A DNA stretch of 64,000 bases from Sanguinoderma infundibulare (Eukaryota; Basidiomycota; Agaricomycetes; Polyporales; Polyporaceae), in the NCBI GenBank assembly GCA_032821775.1, contig JAVLRN010000002.1:2728001-2792000 (forward strand), written 5' to 3'. The number at the start of each line of letters is the position of its first letter. The first letter of the stretch is position 1. Shown here piece by piece: positions 33,581 to 46,700 of this stretch. The notes under the pieces were generated by a model. The model saw nothing but the letters and a program-made list of their open reading frames with translations. It was not told where the DNA came from and searched no databases. The position numbers and the translations under genes are program-made.

Positions 33581-35706
33581 CTATGAGTCGTCCTCGTCTA
33601 TATCGCCTTCCGTGACCGACGATGCCCGCATCACGCCGAGAGCCCGTCCAAACATCCCGCTCGAGTACTCGCACGCGTCCAGGTCCCGCTCCAGGTCGAC
33701 CATCTCCTGGTCCTCCGACGGGATGGACGCCTCGTCATCCGCGACGATGCGCAGCCGCCGAACTTCCTGCCGGAGGCGCGCGATTTCGTCGTCGCGGCGG
33801 TCCACGCGGGCCTTGAGGACCTTGATGAACTCGTTGCCACACCTGAGCAGCTGCAGCTTGCTCACACCGCGGTTCGGGCCCTCTGCATTTCCCTTGGGCG
33901 GACCGCGGGGCGGCATCGCGCCCGGCAGGATCGGTTCGTCAGGGTAGCCCTCTTCGGACGGGAGCGGGATGGGCGGGAGAAGGATCCGGAGGTCGTCGAA
34001 CGAAGTCTTGAGCGAATCGCGCCGTTTTTGCTCCGCAGCCTTGTGCGAGGACTTGCGGATCTGCGGCGGCATGAACGGCGTGCTGGGGGAAGCCGTTACC
34101 GGCGTAACAACTCCGCCGCCGGCTAGAAAGGGCAGAGAGAGATACATTAGCTTCAGGCTAAACAATCTAGGTGAAACGGCGGCAACAAACCTGGGCGGAT
34201 GGGCTTCAGCGCGGGGCTGACGAGTGGAGCGCCAGAGGCCTTGTCTGCCACTTTCCCTTTCGACGACGTGGCGCCGGTACTTGACCGAGTCACAGGCTTT
34301 CCGTCCCGAGCTTTCGGGACTGCACTACCGTCCTGTGCATCCTGTTGAGTCGGTAAATTGTTTCCAGTGGCTAGTCTACCGAGCTTGAACATCTGAGCAG
34401 GGGTGACCGGCTGGATCTGCGAAGCCTGCGGTTCGCTCATAGGTGACGAAGGCGTAGTTGGTATCGGCGGTGTAGGCGATGTCGACGGCCCGGACATAAT
34501 AGCCATGGGTACATCCTGAGGCGGGTGTGCAGGAGGCGGCATATCGACTGGAGACGGCGTGTCGCCGGGGACATCGCTGAATCCTTGTACGCCACGATGC
34601 GCGGGACTGGGTCGAACAGACGATGATACGGACGGAGGGAACAGTGGGGTGTTCGTCGCGGATCGTGTCGCGCGCATTGCCGCCTTCTTGCTGCTAGACG
34701 CGCCATTAGAGGAGCTCTTGTCAGCGGGAGAAGGGCGTTTACGCGCCGGCCGACTGGACGCATTAGACTCGTCGCCGCTAGACGTATTGGGACGTTTAGT
34801 CCCAGCAGTCGTCGAGCTGCGTAAACGACCAGACGATTGGGAGGACGAAGCAGCGGGAAGTGTATTTGAAGTGCTGTTGTAGGAACCGAGTATAGGACTT
34901 GAGATTGGCGGGAGGTCGCTGATATCCAGTTCACCAGGAGATGCAAGGGGAAACCCGGGACTTTGAAACGCGATGTGCGCAGGTGCGGAGTGCGGCGCAG
35001 AAGGTAGCATGTGTGGGGGTATATGGGGTATGAAGTTAGGTAGAATGGCGGCGTTGTGCGCCAGGGGGTTACTGCCGCTTGAATGGAGAAGCATAGGGGA
35101 GACATAGTCGGTATTTTGTGTTGCACGGAGTTCGCCAGATGGAACTGGAAAACCATAAGCGCATGATAAGGAAGGATAAAGCTGCATACGCACGTGGTGT
35201 CGGAAGACCGAACTGGGATGCATCTCTTTGGCGGTCCAGGACTGGGGCCATGTTCGAGGAGAAGGAAGACTGGCCGCCGCTCAGCAGCTCGTACTAAGAG
35301 AAACTTGTAAGTACAAAATTTTCTGGAACCACAACTCTCCAAGGAAGCCCTCCATTTTCCCTCCTTCCCTCATCCGCCAATGCTTCGGAGACTAGGAACG
35401 CACCTGCTGCTGGAGGATCTGCGCCTGCAGCTGCTGCAGCTGCTGCAATTGGGTCAACCTCAACTGGTACTCCAATAGTGTCTGCGGGCTCGTCCCGGAT
35501 GTAGAATGCCCTTGATGTTGGTTCGACTGTGCCTGGGGGTCTTGCATGGCGAGCAACGCTGGGAACATGTCCATGTTGACCTGCTGAAGATTGCCGAGCT
35601 GCTGCTGCTGAAAGTTCATGTGCTGCTGAGACTGCGAGCCCTGAGCGCTGCCGCTGAAGATGTCGCTAGCATCTCGAGAGGGATCCTGAGGATAGAAAGG
35701 ATTCAT
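33581..35706 (-). CDS. bHLH transcription factor with long loop
   Basis: Minus-strand exons 35706-35404, 35293-35194, 35144-34191, 34122-33581; 632 aa, phases close. The N-terminus is Gln-rich (LQQLQQLQAQILQQQ at about 87-101), typical of activation regions. The middle is Ser/Pro-rich with a nuclear-type basic patch. The bHLH lies at about residues 475-550: basic helix RKSSHKAAEQKRRDSLK with the His-Glu-Arg triad that contacts E-boxes (H479, E483, R486/R487), helix 1 to LRILLPP, an unusually long Pro-rich loop of about 35 residues, and helix 2 GVSKLQLLRCGNEFIKVL. A coiled coil follows (RRDDEIARLRQEVRRL) and the tail is acidic (DIDEDDS). Predicted nuclear E-box regulator; target genes unknown. 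Confidence 0.85.
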
Positions 35707-35862
35707 GGCTGCCCCCGGCTCCAGCTCAGAAAAATAGTAGTGAGAGGTCGAAGCGAGTCGAAGTCAAGCGGTCTGCATCCGTTTCGGAAGCCGGCGGACT
35801 TCCGGTCCTAATGATCCGCACTCACATGCCAATATATAGCATTATCGCCCGTAGTGAGTAAC

Positions 35863-35935
35863 TCCCGTTTAGCTCAGTTGGTAGAGCGCGTCACTAGTAA
35901 TGACGAGGTCAGTCGTTCGAGTCGGCTAATGGGAA
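35863..35935 (+). tRNA. tRNA-Thr (anticodon AGU)
   Basis: 73 nt, no intron. The acceptor stem TCCCGTT pairs with AATGGGA (one G-U); D arm GCTC/GAGC; the anticodon stem CGTCA/TGACG is perfect with loop CTAGTAA, giving AGT at 35895-35897; the T arm is AGTCG/CGGCT with loop TTCGAGT; discriminator A. The A-box and B-box promoters are internal (TAGCTCAGTTGG, GTTCGAGTC). A T-rich run (35936-35942) follows as the Pol III terminator. Confidence 0.95.
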
Positions 35936-38900
35936 TTTGTTTTGCATGTGGACTCTTGAAGTGCACATGTTGGCATCGTCGTGCGACACTTGACCACCAC
36001 CTGTTTGCGACGTGAGGCTGGAATGCGAAAGCTTTGGCCCATCCGCCTCCCGGAACTTGGTGGTTTGACAGAACTTCGCTCGATTCCATGCCAATTACTC
36101 TGACAGCCTCCGACGCTAGCGGAAGAACAAACATCCCGTGCAAGCCCAATTGGCGCATTTACCACACCGGAATCCCACCCCACTTGCGTTCTCAATACAA
36201 ACTGCCGGAACTGTATCGCGTTCCGCTCACGCTTGCGGCACGAACGCGGCGAAACGGGGATCGAATGAACCTACGCGGCGGGCCTTCTGATCGATTGCGT
36301 CCAAGGACCCCGTCGCTGAAAACGTAGTTCGACAGCTGACAGGCAGGGGATCCTTCTTCCAGGTCTAGTCTAGGGCTCCGGTCAGCAGGTCCCGCGATAT
36401 TAATGGGCACTGGCCCGAGGCAGGGGATACGACGGTGTCCGCCACGTAAGGTCACCACCTACAGTAAGCCAGTAGCTAAGTAATACCTCCCGTACCGCTC
36501 GCTGCTTCTCCCAGCTCCGCTTCCCTCAATGGACGCCCTGGATCCGGGCGCCAGCGGCGCCAGTTGGCGCAGGATGGGAAACGGGCATTCTTTTCTGCGG
36601 ACTAGGAAAGTCCGCCGATACCTGGGACTCGGGAGGAGTCAGACTACTCCGTCCCGCTCGCCCGAACGGTCTCCTCGGCCTTTCTGCGCTTTTACCCTCG
36701 GTGGCGCAGCTTCCGTTAAATCTTCTGTATCGAAACAAACAGACGTCAGGCATGAGATAGACATGTGTCGGACGATTAAATTGATCAGTCTCCGCACCAA
36801 GACCAAACCGTGAACCGGGGGCGTGGGAGCGGAGTCGACCGCACGGTTCGGATGTCCACAGTCCTGTCCCTGGGCATTTTGGGCTGTAGGGCTGCGCAAC
36901 GGATCGGTGGTATTCACCTCCAGGGCGGTCGGATAGCGCGAGGAACCAGCCGAATGCCACTCGCTCACCGAGGCGGCGCGGGAGCCCGACGGATGTAATA
37001 CTGCGCCACGAGATGCGACATCGCGTCCATGGGTCGCCAACACACAAGGGGCAATGCAGCTCGGCAACAATCGCGGTACACCGCGGATGCAGAGAGAAGC
37101 TGCAAACATGAAGACAACAGCGAGACCAGGGAACTCACGGGCGTGCTTGGATCCTCCCGTGCAAGCGGGAGATTTGAAGCTTATTGCTATAAACGGCGAA
37201 TTCTCCGCATGGCTGCAATTCCGTCGTTCGTAAGCCTTCCACAGCCTTCTGGCAGCGTCTGGCAGTGATCTCATTCCTGTGAGCATTCTCCCCCAAGGAG
37301 AGGCTTAGGAGGTATGGACCTCTTGGCAGTGTAGAGAGATATCTGGTTAAGAATGGTGCTCCATTGGCCGGGATACTGAGAGCGTACTTGGTTCCTAAAG
37401 AAGGCCCCAGATCCAGTGCCAGTGGTGGCGTCCCGCCGCATGGCGGCGATTAGCATGGATTTGTTTGGGGTATTCGGCGATCAGAATACTACTACGCGTG
37501 TTCGGTTCGAGCGGTGCCAACGGAAGTTATAGCCATGCATCCAGCTTTCGACAGAAGTGGCGAGCGAGCGCGTATGGAGGATCAATCACGCACGAACTGA
37601 GCTGGAGCAGAGAAAGGGGCAAAAGGGCAATCTGAGCGTGCGATAACATGGGATATGGAGATACTCACAGAAGATGAACCGCAGACGTCCGTCCACATGG
37701 GCGGAGATGCGTGTGGTGGATATCAGGAAGTTGATAAGCTTCCATTGTTTAGCACGGCGCCCCTGTCATGATATGTCGCGCCCGAGTGCGAGCTATTCGC
37801 TCGGAAACTTAGAGTCTCGGTAGAACCGCGGGGCCGGCATGCTTCGGTCCTGAAGTAAGTTCAGGGGTATCACGACTTTGCAGCAAGCTTTGAGGCTAGA
37901 AGCGAGGGCCGCCGAGGCTTGACCCATCGTAACACGCGAGACGGCGAGGCGAACCCGCGGATGGCAATCTATGAACTGCAGGAAGGTATTTTAAGTTCCA
38001 ATGATCCGTTTGGACTCCGTCCCGGCGTTCACGTTCGACCGTTACTACGCCCAAGGGTCCAATTCGGTCGTCCGAGGATCCATCACGAAGTCAGTGGAGT
38101 CCTGAGTGAGAGACGAGGATCACAAGGCACAAGGGAAATAATCTGGGAAGCATCCGACAGCTGCTTCGTCACGCACGCTGTTTCTTGGAGACGGGCAGTT
38201 GCCAAGTGGGCGCTTGTTCATAAACAAGCATTCTGCGAGCGGCGCATTAGCTCCAACGTCCTCTGGGCGGATATGCGAGGTATGAAGACTTACTGGGCTA
38301 TCATGAATGCACCCGCCTAGGTTCGTAACTAATCGGACGTTGTGCGGACCAAGAACCCCCATGCAGTATGTCGGTAGAGAACCGGCACCTCTCACGAGGC
38401 GGACTCCGCGCAATCACGGGCAAGATGCAGGTTGAAGGGCAGCTATAATCATCGCATCTGCGTGCAGATGAGGCAGGACTGAAAAAGCATGGTTTAGTAT
38501 TTTTGAGACGCCTCGCGAAGGGGCCAGACCCTACGATGACACAAATGCTCAGCAGCGAGCGAGCCCTCTCCGTAAACACGACGTGAGAGCTACGAGTTGC
38601 GAGAAGAAGCCGTTGAAGGAACCTTGCATCAAATTGTATAATCAGAACCTGAGGACGACGTTGCGCGACCCCTGCAATGTGACGTAATGGCGCGACACAA
38701 GGAGGTAGAACATTCCTACCGGAGAAGCATTCGAAGAGCCATGAGGTCAGAATAAATCAATAGGAGGGATGATGCTAAAATCGACTCCGCACCGTTAATT
38801 AATTAACACCGTAACGTACTGAGGTCGCCTAGCGGGAAGGTGTCTGCCGCCAGATGGTACGGCATCGAATTGGAGGAGTCACGGTGCCGCGCGATGGTTA

Positions 38901-41259
38901 ACGGACAGTTTGGACAAACAATCGCGGTGAAAGGATGCCTGAGGGACGATGCACTGCCGTTGCTGCTGGCGGCGTCTGGGGAAAGATAATGAGCGGCTAC
39001 AAGACAAGGATCGCGGTTGGTATACTCACCACAGGCAAAGGTGCCCCCATCGCATTGTAGAATGGAAGGAGGGAAATGGGCGCTAGCGACTAACATCCTG
39101 GATATCTGGACAAATGAAAGGCCGGGAAGGCCAGAGCATCAGCGAGTGTTGAGAACCACAACACAATGTTGATTTACAGACGCCCAGTGGGCGCTAGGGT
39201 GCTTCGGGAGGTCTAGGACAATGTCGCGCTAGAAGCAAGCATCTCAACGAGGGGCCGCATACGGCGGGCGCGACCTGCCGTACAATGAGGCGACGTGCGA
39301 AGGAGGGATCGCAGAGCGCACACTGCGCTAACCCGTCAACGAACACACCAGGGCATTTGCGATTATTAATATGAGCGTACAATTCGAGGAATTTACGGCG
39401 CGCAGATCGCGTTGCAGATCGACTTAGACAGCCGAGGCAGTTGTGGGTGCAGCAAGTCGGCTCAGAAAGATCCCTAAAGCGGGCTGCTCGACGCGCATTC
39501 CATCGTCAGCTGCACGATAAGCGATGTCGCCACAAGGTAACGATCATAGAAGAGGTAATACTGACACAAGGAGACGGCACCTCGACAACCTAAGCGGGAA
39601 TGTTCCACTGGGGTCCTCAAAGCCGCCGGGGCAACTCGCGCGGGAGGCAAGCTAGCTGCTCGATCCCGTGCGGCTGGGGCCAGTAACTTACACCGCCCAG
39701 GTGCAGCGTGCGAGATACAGGTGGGAAACGCACCGCTGCAGATCTCCCTTGAGACGTCCGCGGCCGCATGTCTCGGCGCGCAGCGAGAGAAGTGGAGCCA
39801 AGAACGGTTTGTGGGATCGCACTGAGAGTGGGGTGCGAGAAGGCGGGTTTGGGGTTGTTGAACTGGCAATGATGCAACTCGGACCCCTTCCCGGATCCTA
39901 CGGAAACGACCGCGTTCGCATCGGGCCAGAGCAGGCGGCGACGGTGGCAATTGTGCCGCTCTGGCCGCCTCCAAGGGTCCAAACGTTACTGGCGGACTGC
40001 TTCGGAACGGAGGGTTGTGAGAAGCAGGCGGGGACCACGAGGAACGAGGCCTTCGCGATGATTCGAGGGCGGCCAATAGGCTGGTATCATTGCGCGTCTG
40101 CCGAGGTAAATATGAATATGGTGCGTTGGAAATGCGTGGATTTGCTGCGATAAGTCATGTGCTGGCCAGGACCCTGAGCATCCGCTGGTTTGGGAGACAG
40201 GTGATGGACTGATGACTGAGGCCCTCTGCAGGGACATGTTTTCTGGGACGGGGAACCGTCTCCCGCCCAAGGACGTGCCCCAGACGAGATGGGATGGAGG
40301 AAGCCGCTCATTCTTGTACGTGTTGCGTCCGTAACGACGGGGCGCGTGGCGCGGGGTGTTTGGTGCAGGCGACAGCGTCGGGTCACACACCCGTTCGATC
40401 GCGGCTTCGCTGAGCTGGAAGAGTGGGAATAGCATTGTAGCCGGACAAACCAGCGAACAAAGGGGGCGACTCGCCGTGGGAGCATGGCCCACATCCGACG
40501 CTCCGTTCGAACCTGATTTATCATAGGATGATCAACAACAAAAGAAGAAAGGGCGGCTCGCGAACTCCCGGGGGCCCAAAAGCGCAATTGAGATGTCTTT
40601 GTGCACGCGATGCGGCCTGGTATGTCCAAGTGTGGAACGGGGAAGGGCACGGTGGCTAGTCGGCGTGCTTCCGGAGCCACATAAGGCATACTGTGGGTAT
40701 GCGGCGTGGAGGAGGCGGGCGGTGAACCGTGCGCGGCATCAGAAACCGGCACGACTTGCACACGCAGAACTTTAATTTTGGCGACTGGCATGCCATGCCT
40801 TCTGCAGGATGGTGGCGTGGCATCCTGCCTGCGCTTGGCCTGGCGCCAGCCCCCAACGCTCTCACCCAACTTACCGGGCGTTCGGTAGATCACGACAGAC
40901 AGGGGTTTACGTCTGTTGGTGAATGGAATGATATGGGAAGGCCGCGCCGGACAACGGGCAGTTTTCCGGGGACAAAAGAGGGCCCAGCGCAGCCGTCGGC
41001 AGGGAGGCCGCGAGACGGCAAGGCGGGGGGTGGGGCGGGGTGCTCTGGTTCTGGGCCGGGGCGAGGAGGCGGAGAGAGCGAGAAGAGGACAAAAGGGAGA
41101 CTAGTGCAAGATTGAAATCAGGGCAGCAGCAGATAGAACGTTCGATTTTATATTATGTAACATATGTGCTCGAATTGGCGTCGCATATTGCCGTAGGAAT
41201 ACAACAGGTATATCTCTCCACGCTCCGCTTCTCTCCCCCCAACCACCACCATCCCCTCC
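35936..41259. other. Gene-free gap of 5.3 kb
   Basis: The largest interval without a recognisable gene. Reading frames of up to 268 codons occur on the minus strand (39474-40076, 40087-40893), but their products are rich in Arg/Pro/Ser, lack any domain and look like chance GC-rich frames. No terminal repeats, reverse transcriptase or transposase motifs seen. It may be decayed repeat sequence. Confidence 0.5.
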
Positions 41260-42012
41260 ATGTCCTATCCCTCCAAGCGGCGCCGAACTGCTACCTCTGT
41301 TCTCGCTGGCGATTTTGATCCGCGTCCCCATCGCGACGTGCTCACTAGTCTTCTGAACGGCGTATCCATGCCTAAGCCAACTGAGGAGGAGCTCCACGCT
41401 CGGAGGGAGAGAAAGCGGGAGAAGAAGGAGTTGGAGAGGAGGGAGCGCGAGAAGGAGAGGGACAAGCCAGAGAAAAAACGCGTCAAGGCGGCCTCCAAAG
41501 CCCCTGAGACTGCCACAGCACCCATCCCGTCCACATCATCTGGTGCGACTCCAACGTCGACCGCGCCTGCGCCCTCAAAGAGCGCGTCCGTCGCTGCTCC
41601 TCGCCCAGCAGCATCCTCCTTCTGGCAGGCCAGGCCGCAGATCGTGATCCCAAGGATTCAAAGGTCCGCGTCCTTTTCTCCGCCACCCATGCCGTCGTCT
41701 CCTCCCACCACTCCCGGTCCGTCCGTGTCGTCACGCACCTCTGCCGTGTCATCCAAGCGGCCGTTTACGCCAGAGGACGACGAAGACATCGCCGCTCGAC
41801 AGCAGAGCATCGAGAGCGAGGAGCCTCCGCTCAAGAAGGCTCGAAAGAAGCGACCGGCGGCGCGGAAGGGGTGGAAGGGCTGGGTTGAGGGTTCGCCACC
41901 GCCGTCCGACAAGCTCATCAATCTCGACTCGGTCAGTGTCCTGTCCGAGAGGAAGACGCGGAGTGGCAAGAGCTTCGACGCCATCGGCGCCGGCCGGGAT
42001 GGGTGGGTGTAA
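41260..42012 (+). CDS. Low-complexity, probably nuclear protein of unknown function
   Basis: A single 250-aa exon from ATG 41260. It starts MSYPSKRRRTATSVLAGDFD, with a basic cluster resembling a nuclear localisation signal. Residues 45-88 form a charged helix (ERKREKKELERREREKERDK), followed by a Ser/Pro/Thr-rich region and an acidic patch (PEDDEDIAARQQ). The C-terminal 60 residues look more ordered: RKGWKGWVEGSPPPSDKLIN and LSERKTRSGKSFDAIG. The codon usage and the fine match of start and stop favour a real gene. I do not recognise the family; the composition suggests a chromatin- or RNA-associated protein. Confidence 0.65.
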   Translation: MSYPSKRRRTATSVLAGDFDPRPHRDVLTSLLNGVSMPKPTEEELHARRERKREKKELERREREKERDKPEKKRVKAASKAPETATAPIPSTSSGATPTSTAPAPSKSASVAAPRPAASSFWQARPQIVIPRIQRSASFSPPPMPSSPPTTPGPSVSSRTSAVSSKRPFTPEDDEDIAARQQSIESEEPPLKKARKKRPAARKGWKGWVEGSPPPSDKLINLDSVSVLSERKTRSGKSFDAIGAGRDGWV

Positions 42013-43712
42013 CTCTGGTGCGTGTCCAGCCGTTGTTAACGGTCCGAACGCGTCTGAACGCGCCCCAGGCTTTCAACTGCTTTCAATGCTGTCTCTCGCG
42101 TATCGTAACCCCCCGTATGTTTTCTCCTCGCTGCTTGTCTCAAGTTTCCAAGTCGTCGCGATATAAGTCCCATACCAAAGTCCCGCATACTCCACGGTTC
42201 CTTTATTCCCTCGTTTGTTTCGCTAGTTGTGCGGTGCCACTGCGACTATTTTCCCCCGGTTAGATTCTTGATCATGGCCAGTCACTCCTTGTACATGTCT
42301 TCCCTAGGGGTTTCCTACGTCGGGCTATAGGCTCATGAAAGATCTTGTATACATATGTCGTCGTCGCTAAACATGTTTGCCATGGCAGTGTTCTCCCCCG
42401 CCCACCCGCGGTCTCCTTCTTGTGATGGTCGTTTCCACTCCGGAACAAATCGGCGTGTCGCCACTGACTGGAATACTGGCGCAGCAATGTCGGCCCTCGT
42501 CTAACACGGCGCCGACGACGGGCAGTAGCAGGGCAACACTCCTGCGTCACTCGGCTCCGCGATCGATCGTATTCACAGCCCGCGATCAAGACGTACACAA
42601 GACGCACTGTGTTTGCCGCCCGAATTGTTTTCCCGCAAACACGAGGATACGAACTCGATGCGCGCACGTTCAGGCGGCGCATGCGCGCTGGCCGCTGCGG
42701 AGTGCCGAGATTTGCTGGAACTTGAAGGAGTCAATCTGGGCTCCTAGCTGCGCGCCCACGCACTGCCGTCGGCAGCAGTCGCCGTTACGGGTACGTCGTC
42801 ACGCTTCGATCGTCACGACTGCGACTCGCGCATAGACCACCACGCAGCCCCGCCGTCTCGCCCTTCTGGCACATGTTCGCCCAAGGCGGGAGTATAGGGG
42901 ATGGTTGGATGTGTCCGTGTGCCGGTACTGGGGATGAGTCATCCGCTCAATCATTCCCACTGAAGGCAGTTCGGTTTGTCAGGCCTGACGCGTTGACTCC
43001 GCTTGGGGTGTGATTGGACTTTGTTTCATGTATATGGCTTTATGCATCTGCGTCCTAAGCGTACAGCTTGTCTTTACGTCTAACGGGAACGCACGGAAAT
43101 CAGGCACTGGATGCTGTGTAAGCGTCGAAAAGGTGGCCTAGTCCCACGCTGCTAGCGGTTGAGATTCCTAGCCAATTTGTCCCTCTGTAGCTCTCATCAT
43201 CCTGATAAATATTTTGAGACATCTGAACAGTACAGAAGCTTTTGAGTGCTCCATGCCCGTGCTCGTTGCAACATCGAGATGGCTTCGTAACGGCTGGAAG
43301 TAGACATGCACCTCGTGAAGTTCCCATCATTATACAAGCCCAATACTTTATCGAAAGCACCATAGCACGCACCCTTAGTTATTAGCCTACATAGCAATGT
43401 CATGGAAGGTAGATGTTCGAACGAGGGAAGCGCAACCCTGTCCAGTGGTGACGTTCCTTGTGTGACACGCCGAAAAGGCGCCGAAGCCCGATCGGGAAAG
43501 GCTCGGAGTGGCGGTGGGCGCCCCGCCACGCCTTCCATCGTCACCGCCACCTCCTCCCTCCCACCTCCACTCTCTCGTCCTATTTTCTCGTTTCTATCGT
43601 GCTTGTCTAGCCTCATCGAAAGGCCGCTAAACGGACGAAAGGGAGGGCGCACCGCCTCGTCGGAGTTGGACAAAACCAGCTATCACCACGGACCGACGAC
43701 TCGACTGCGAAG
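42013..43712. other. Intergenic region
   Basis: 1.7 kb between the unknown nuclear-type protein and MTG1. The last 150 bases are CT-rich, as expected for a fungal promoter. No other feature. Confidence 0.55.
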
Positions 43713-46700
43713 ATGCTGACGCACATCCCGTTCCCCGCGCTGCCCGTGCCGCCATCGTGGTTCCCAGGACACATGCTACAGTTCCAGAAGATGCTTCCCG
43801 CACTGTTGAACAAGACGGACGTCGTCCTGGAGCTGCGAGACTCCCGTCTCCCACTCACGAGCATTAACCGGAATTTTGAAGGTGTGTACGGTGTTCGTCG
43901 TCTCTTCTGTTTGGTCTGTTCTGGTTTCCCGCCAAGTTATCGTGGAGAGATGCTATTGGCTAGGTGCAGGGTGATTCGGTGAAAGGTCTCTCGCGGAACA
44001 GGATGAGGCGGCGAGGCGGCGACTGGCTGGATTCGGAGCGTGACACATGATATCCCGTGCTGTGCTGCGGACAAGAAGTATTTGCGCTCGGGGCGCAACC
44101 GAGGCGGTTCCTCAAAAGTTCTGAAAAATTTAATGTGCCCATACCTCTCAGTCGCAGCGGACTCGGGACGTGTCTTTACGGGGTATCTGGATAAACCTCC
44201 GGCTCGTCCACCATGCGCGTAGCAACCGCAATGACGTCGCCGGTGTCATTGCAATCATTCGATTCGCCGTCTGCGGCTCTGACACTCGGGGATTGCCACA
44301 ATCCGCGTCACTGCCAGGTTTGTCCGCCGTTGTGGCACCGGCGGCGGCTTCTGGCGCCTCGGGATAGAGTCATCACCGAGCGCGCGACCGGAGCTGCTTG
44401 ATGCTTTGTATTCGCCGCTGTAGAACGTCCCACCGCTGGAAGGGCTTGTGCTCATATCGCTGCTCGCCCAGTGTGCGATATCTCTCACTGGTAGAACAGC
44501 GGATTATGGTGCGGGCAGATCAAGCTATCCAAAAGCTATCCCTATGCGTCTGTAGCGGCAGGATTGTGTCCAGCAGCACCCCATCGCTTGCGGTCGCTGC
44601 AGACCATCGCAGACATCAGGCTACTTTGCACAGCACGAAAATGGGGCTTGTATCGCTATCCGCATATGCGGCAAGACCCACCTCCTCATCAATGCTTCCA
44701 GGCCGATGCGGCGGACAGGTTTTGGCGATGGAATTTCTTGTTGGCATCCTTCGCGCTGCGGCATCATGACTGGCAAAGCCCCCCGTCCACGCAAGATGGT
44801 ACAGAGGCGCAGGGGCACGTTGAATGGCCCCGGAGTGCCCCAATAATTTTTCCGACAGAAACACAAGGCTTTGCCCGCTGTGCATGCATCAGCCCGTGCA
44901 CACAGTGTACGGACAGGAGCAATGCTACGAGACGCCATGAGCCTGCGGTTGGTTATTGCGGCTAATGGATCTTGGGGGTACAGATAGATTCTCCTGACTA
45001 GCCACCGGCGCAGGAGGTGCCACTTTGCAGGATGTTTCGCAGCAGTTGCGTTGAATTATTCTTTGTCGCGGATATTCTTGCGCTTCTGTGGTGACTGAAC
45101 TTGAAACTATATCCTGTTCCCTCCTTTACTTTGATCTAGACGGTGGCCAAGCATTTTGCCACCCAAAATTACATGGGAAATAAATTCCCACCTGTGCCTC
45201 CTCTCTGCTTCACCTATCCGTCGCTGAATGTCGCTACTACGTTCGGCGTAGTGTTCGAGCGCTCTGCGACCGCCCCCTAACGCTGCACCTGAGTTTACCT
45301 GGCGTGGCTCATGCTATACTTGCGTCTTGTAGGACAGAAACCAGCTTAGCATCGTCACAGGAGCGTTAGAGAGCGTGACATCTTTGTGCTGTGGCGTGGT
45401 ACATGTTGTGATGGAGTACACCAGTAATCGGCCCATGGCAGCTGTCCTCAGACCTCGCGGTTAAGCTTGCAGCATCTCGCGGTGAGTAAGCCTGTCATCT
45501 CACGTGCCGTAAGTCCTACTAACCGGCCGCTATAAACTCGGGATGCATTGCACCCTTCTCATTGTAATTGACGGCTCGTGGATGTGGACGTGGTGGCAAA
45601 ACGGCCATTTTCCTCCTTTGTTGCGACGCGAAGATCATGGCTGACCGATGTATACTCCCAGGTGCACTACAGAAGTGGAGACGCGAGAGAGGTCAAGGAG
45701 TGCCTACAGGGTCTGTGGGCTCGTCGTCTGATGCTCCGGTTCCTGGACAAAATAGCGGAGCTGTATGCGAGCGGGTGGTCGTGTTCAGCAAGCGAGATTT
45801 GGTTCCAGAGTGGGGGATCAAGGTTTGTTATTAAGACCGCTTTCGCGACAGCGGTTCTGATGCAAGACCTTGCTTAGCCCTTCCAACGAGCAATGGCCAG
45901 CAAGTTTCCCGACCAGAAGACTTTTTTCGCCTCGTGGAATCGCGCACGTGATATCAGGGCGTTGAGCGAGCTTCTAGTCAGTATGTCTCCGCTGCCGCCC
46001 GGCCGACGAGTTCCCGACTCACGTCTGATTTGTAGATGTCGCCAAAGAGCATCCGTACAGATCGGAGCTCAACGTATTGGTCGTCGGGATGCCCAATGTC
46101 GGCAAATCGACCCTGTTGAACGCGCTGAGGAACATCGGCATACCAGGGCGTGAGTTAGGCCACCATATTTCTAGCTCCGCCCGTTGACTCATGCGTTTGC
46201 AGCAACGCCGAAAGCGCTCCGGACGTCTGCGCAGCCCGGAATGACGCGCGTGCTCTCGACGAGGCTGAAGCTATCTGTCGACCCGCTTGTGTACGCCTAT
46301 GACTCGCCGGGGGTCATGCTCCCCTTCCTCGGCAAGGGTATGAGGGGTGCGGAGAGAGGCGTAAAGCTAGCACTTATCGGTCAGTTGACTACAGCCGTGC
46401 TAGCGGGAATGAATTCGCTGACGTACTACCCACCCCATCCCGCGGAACGGTAACAGCCGGGATCAAGGAGGGTCTTTATGACACGGAGGCGCTCGCGTCG
46501 TATTTGTTGTACCGGCTGAACGTGCTGGACCCTGTCTGTGAGTAAACGGCCTCATGCGGCTGGTTCCCTTGTTCTCCCGCAGAAGAACGGAGGTGATTGA
46601 CGCTTGCGCACGCCTTCCATCTGAACTCTCGCAGCCCCAGCGTATCTGCAGCTCCTGCCCCCCGGCACGACGCCGCTCCTAGACGTCCACGAGTTTTTGG

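Noticed and set aside
40087..40893. 268-codon minus-strand frame in the gene-free gap
   Set aside because: Product is Arg/Ser/Pro-rich with no recognisable domain or splice support; probably chance.
44398..44965. Reading frames inside the MTG1 intron as a nested gene
   Set aside because: Short, overlapping frames with no domain or consistent splice pattern.
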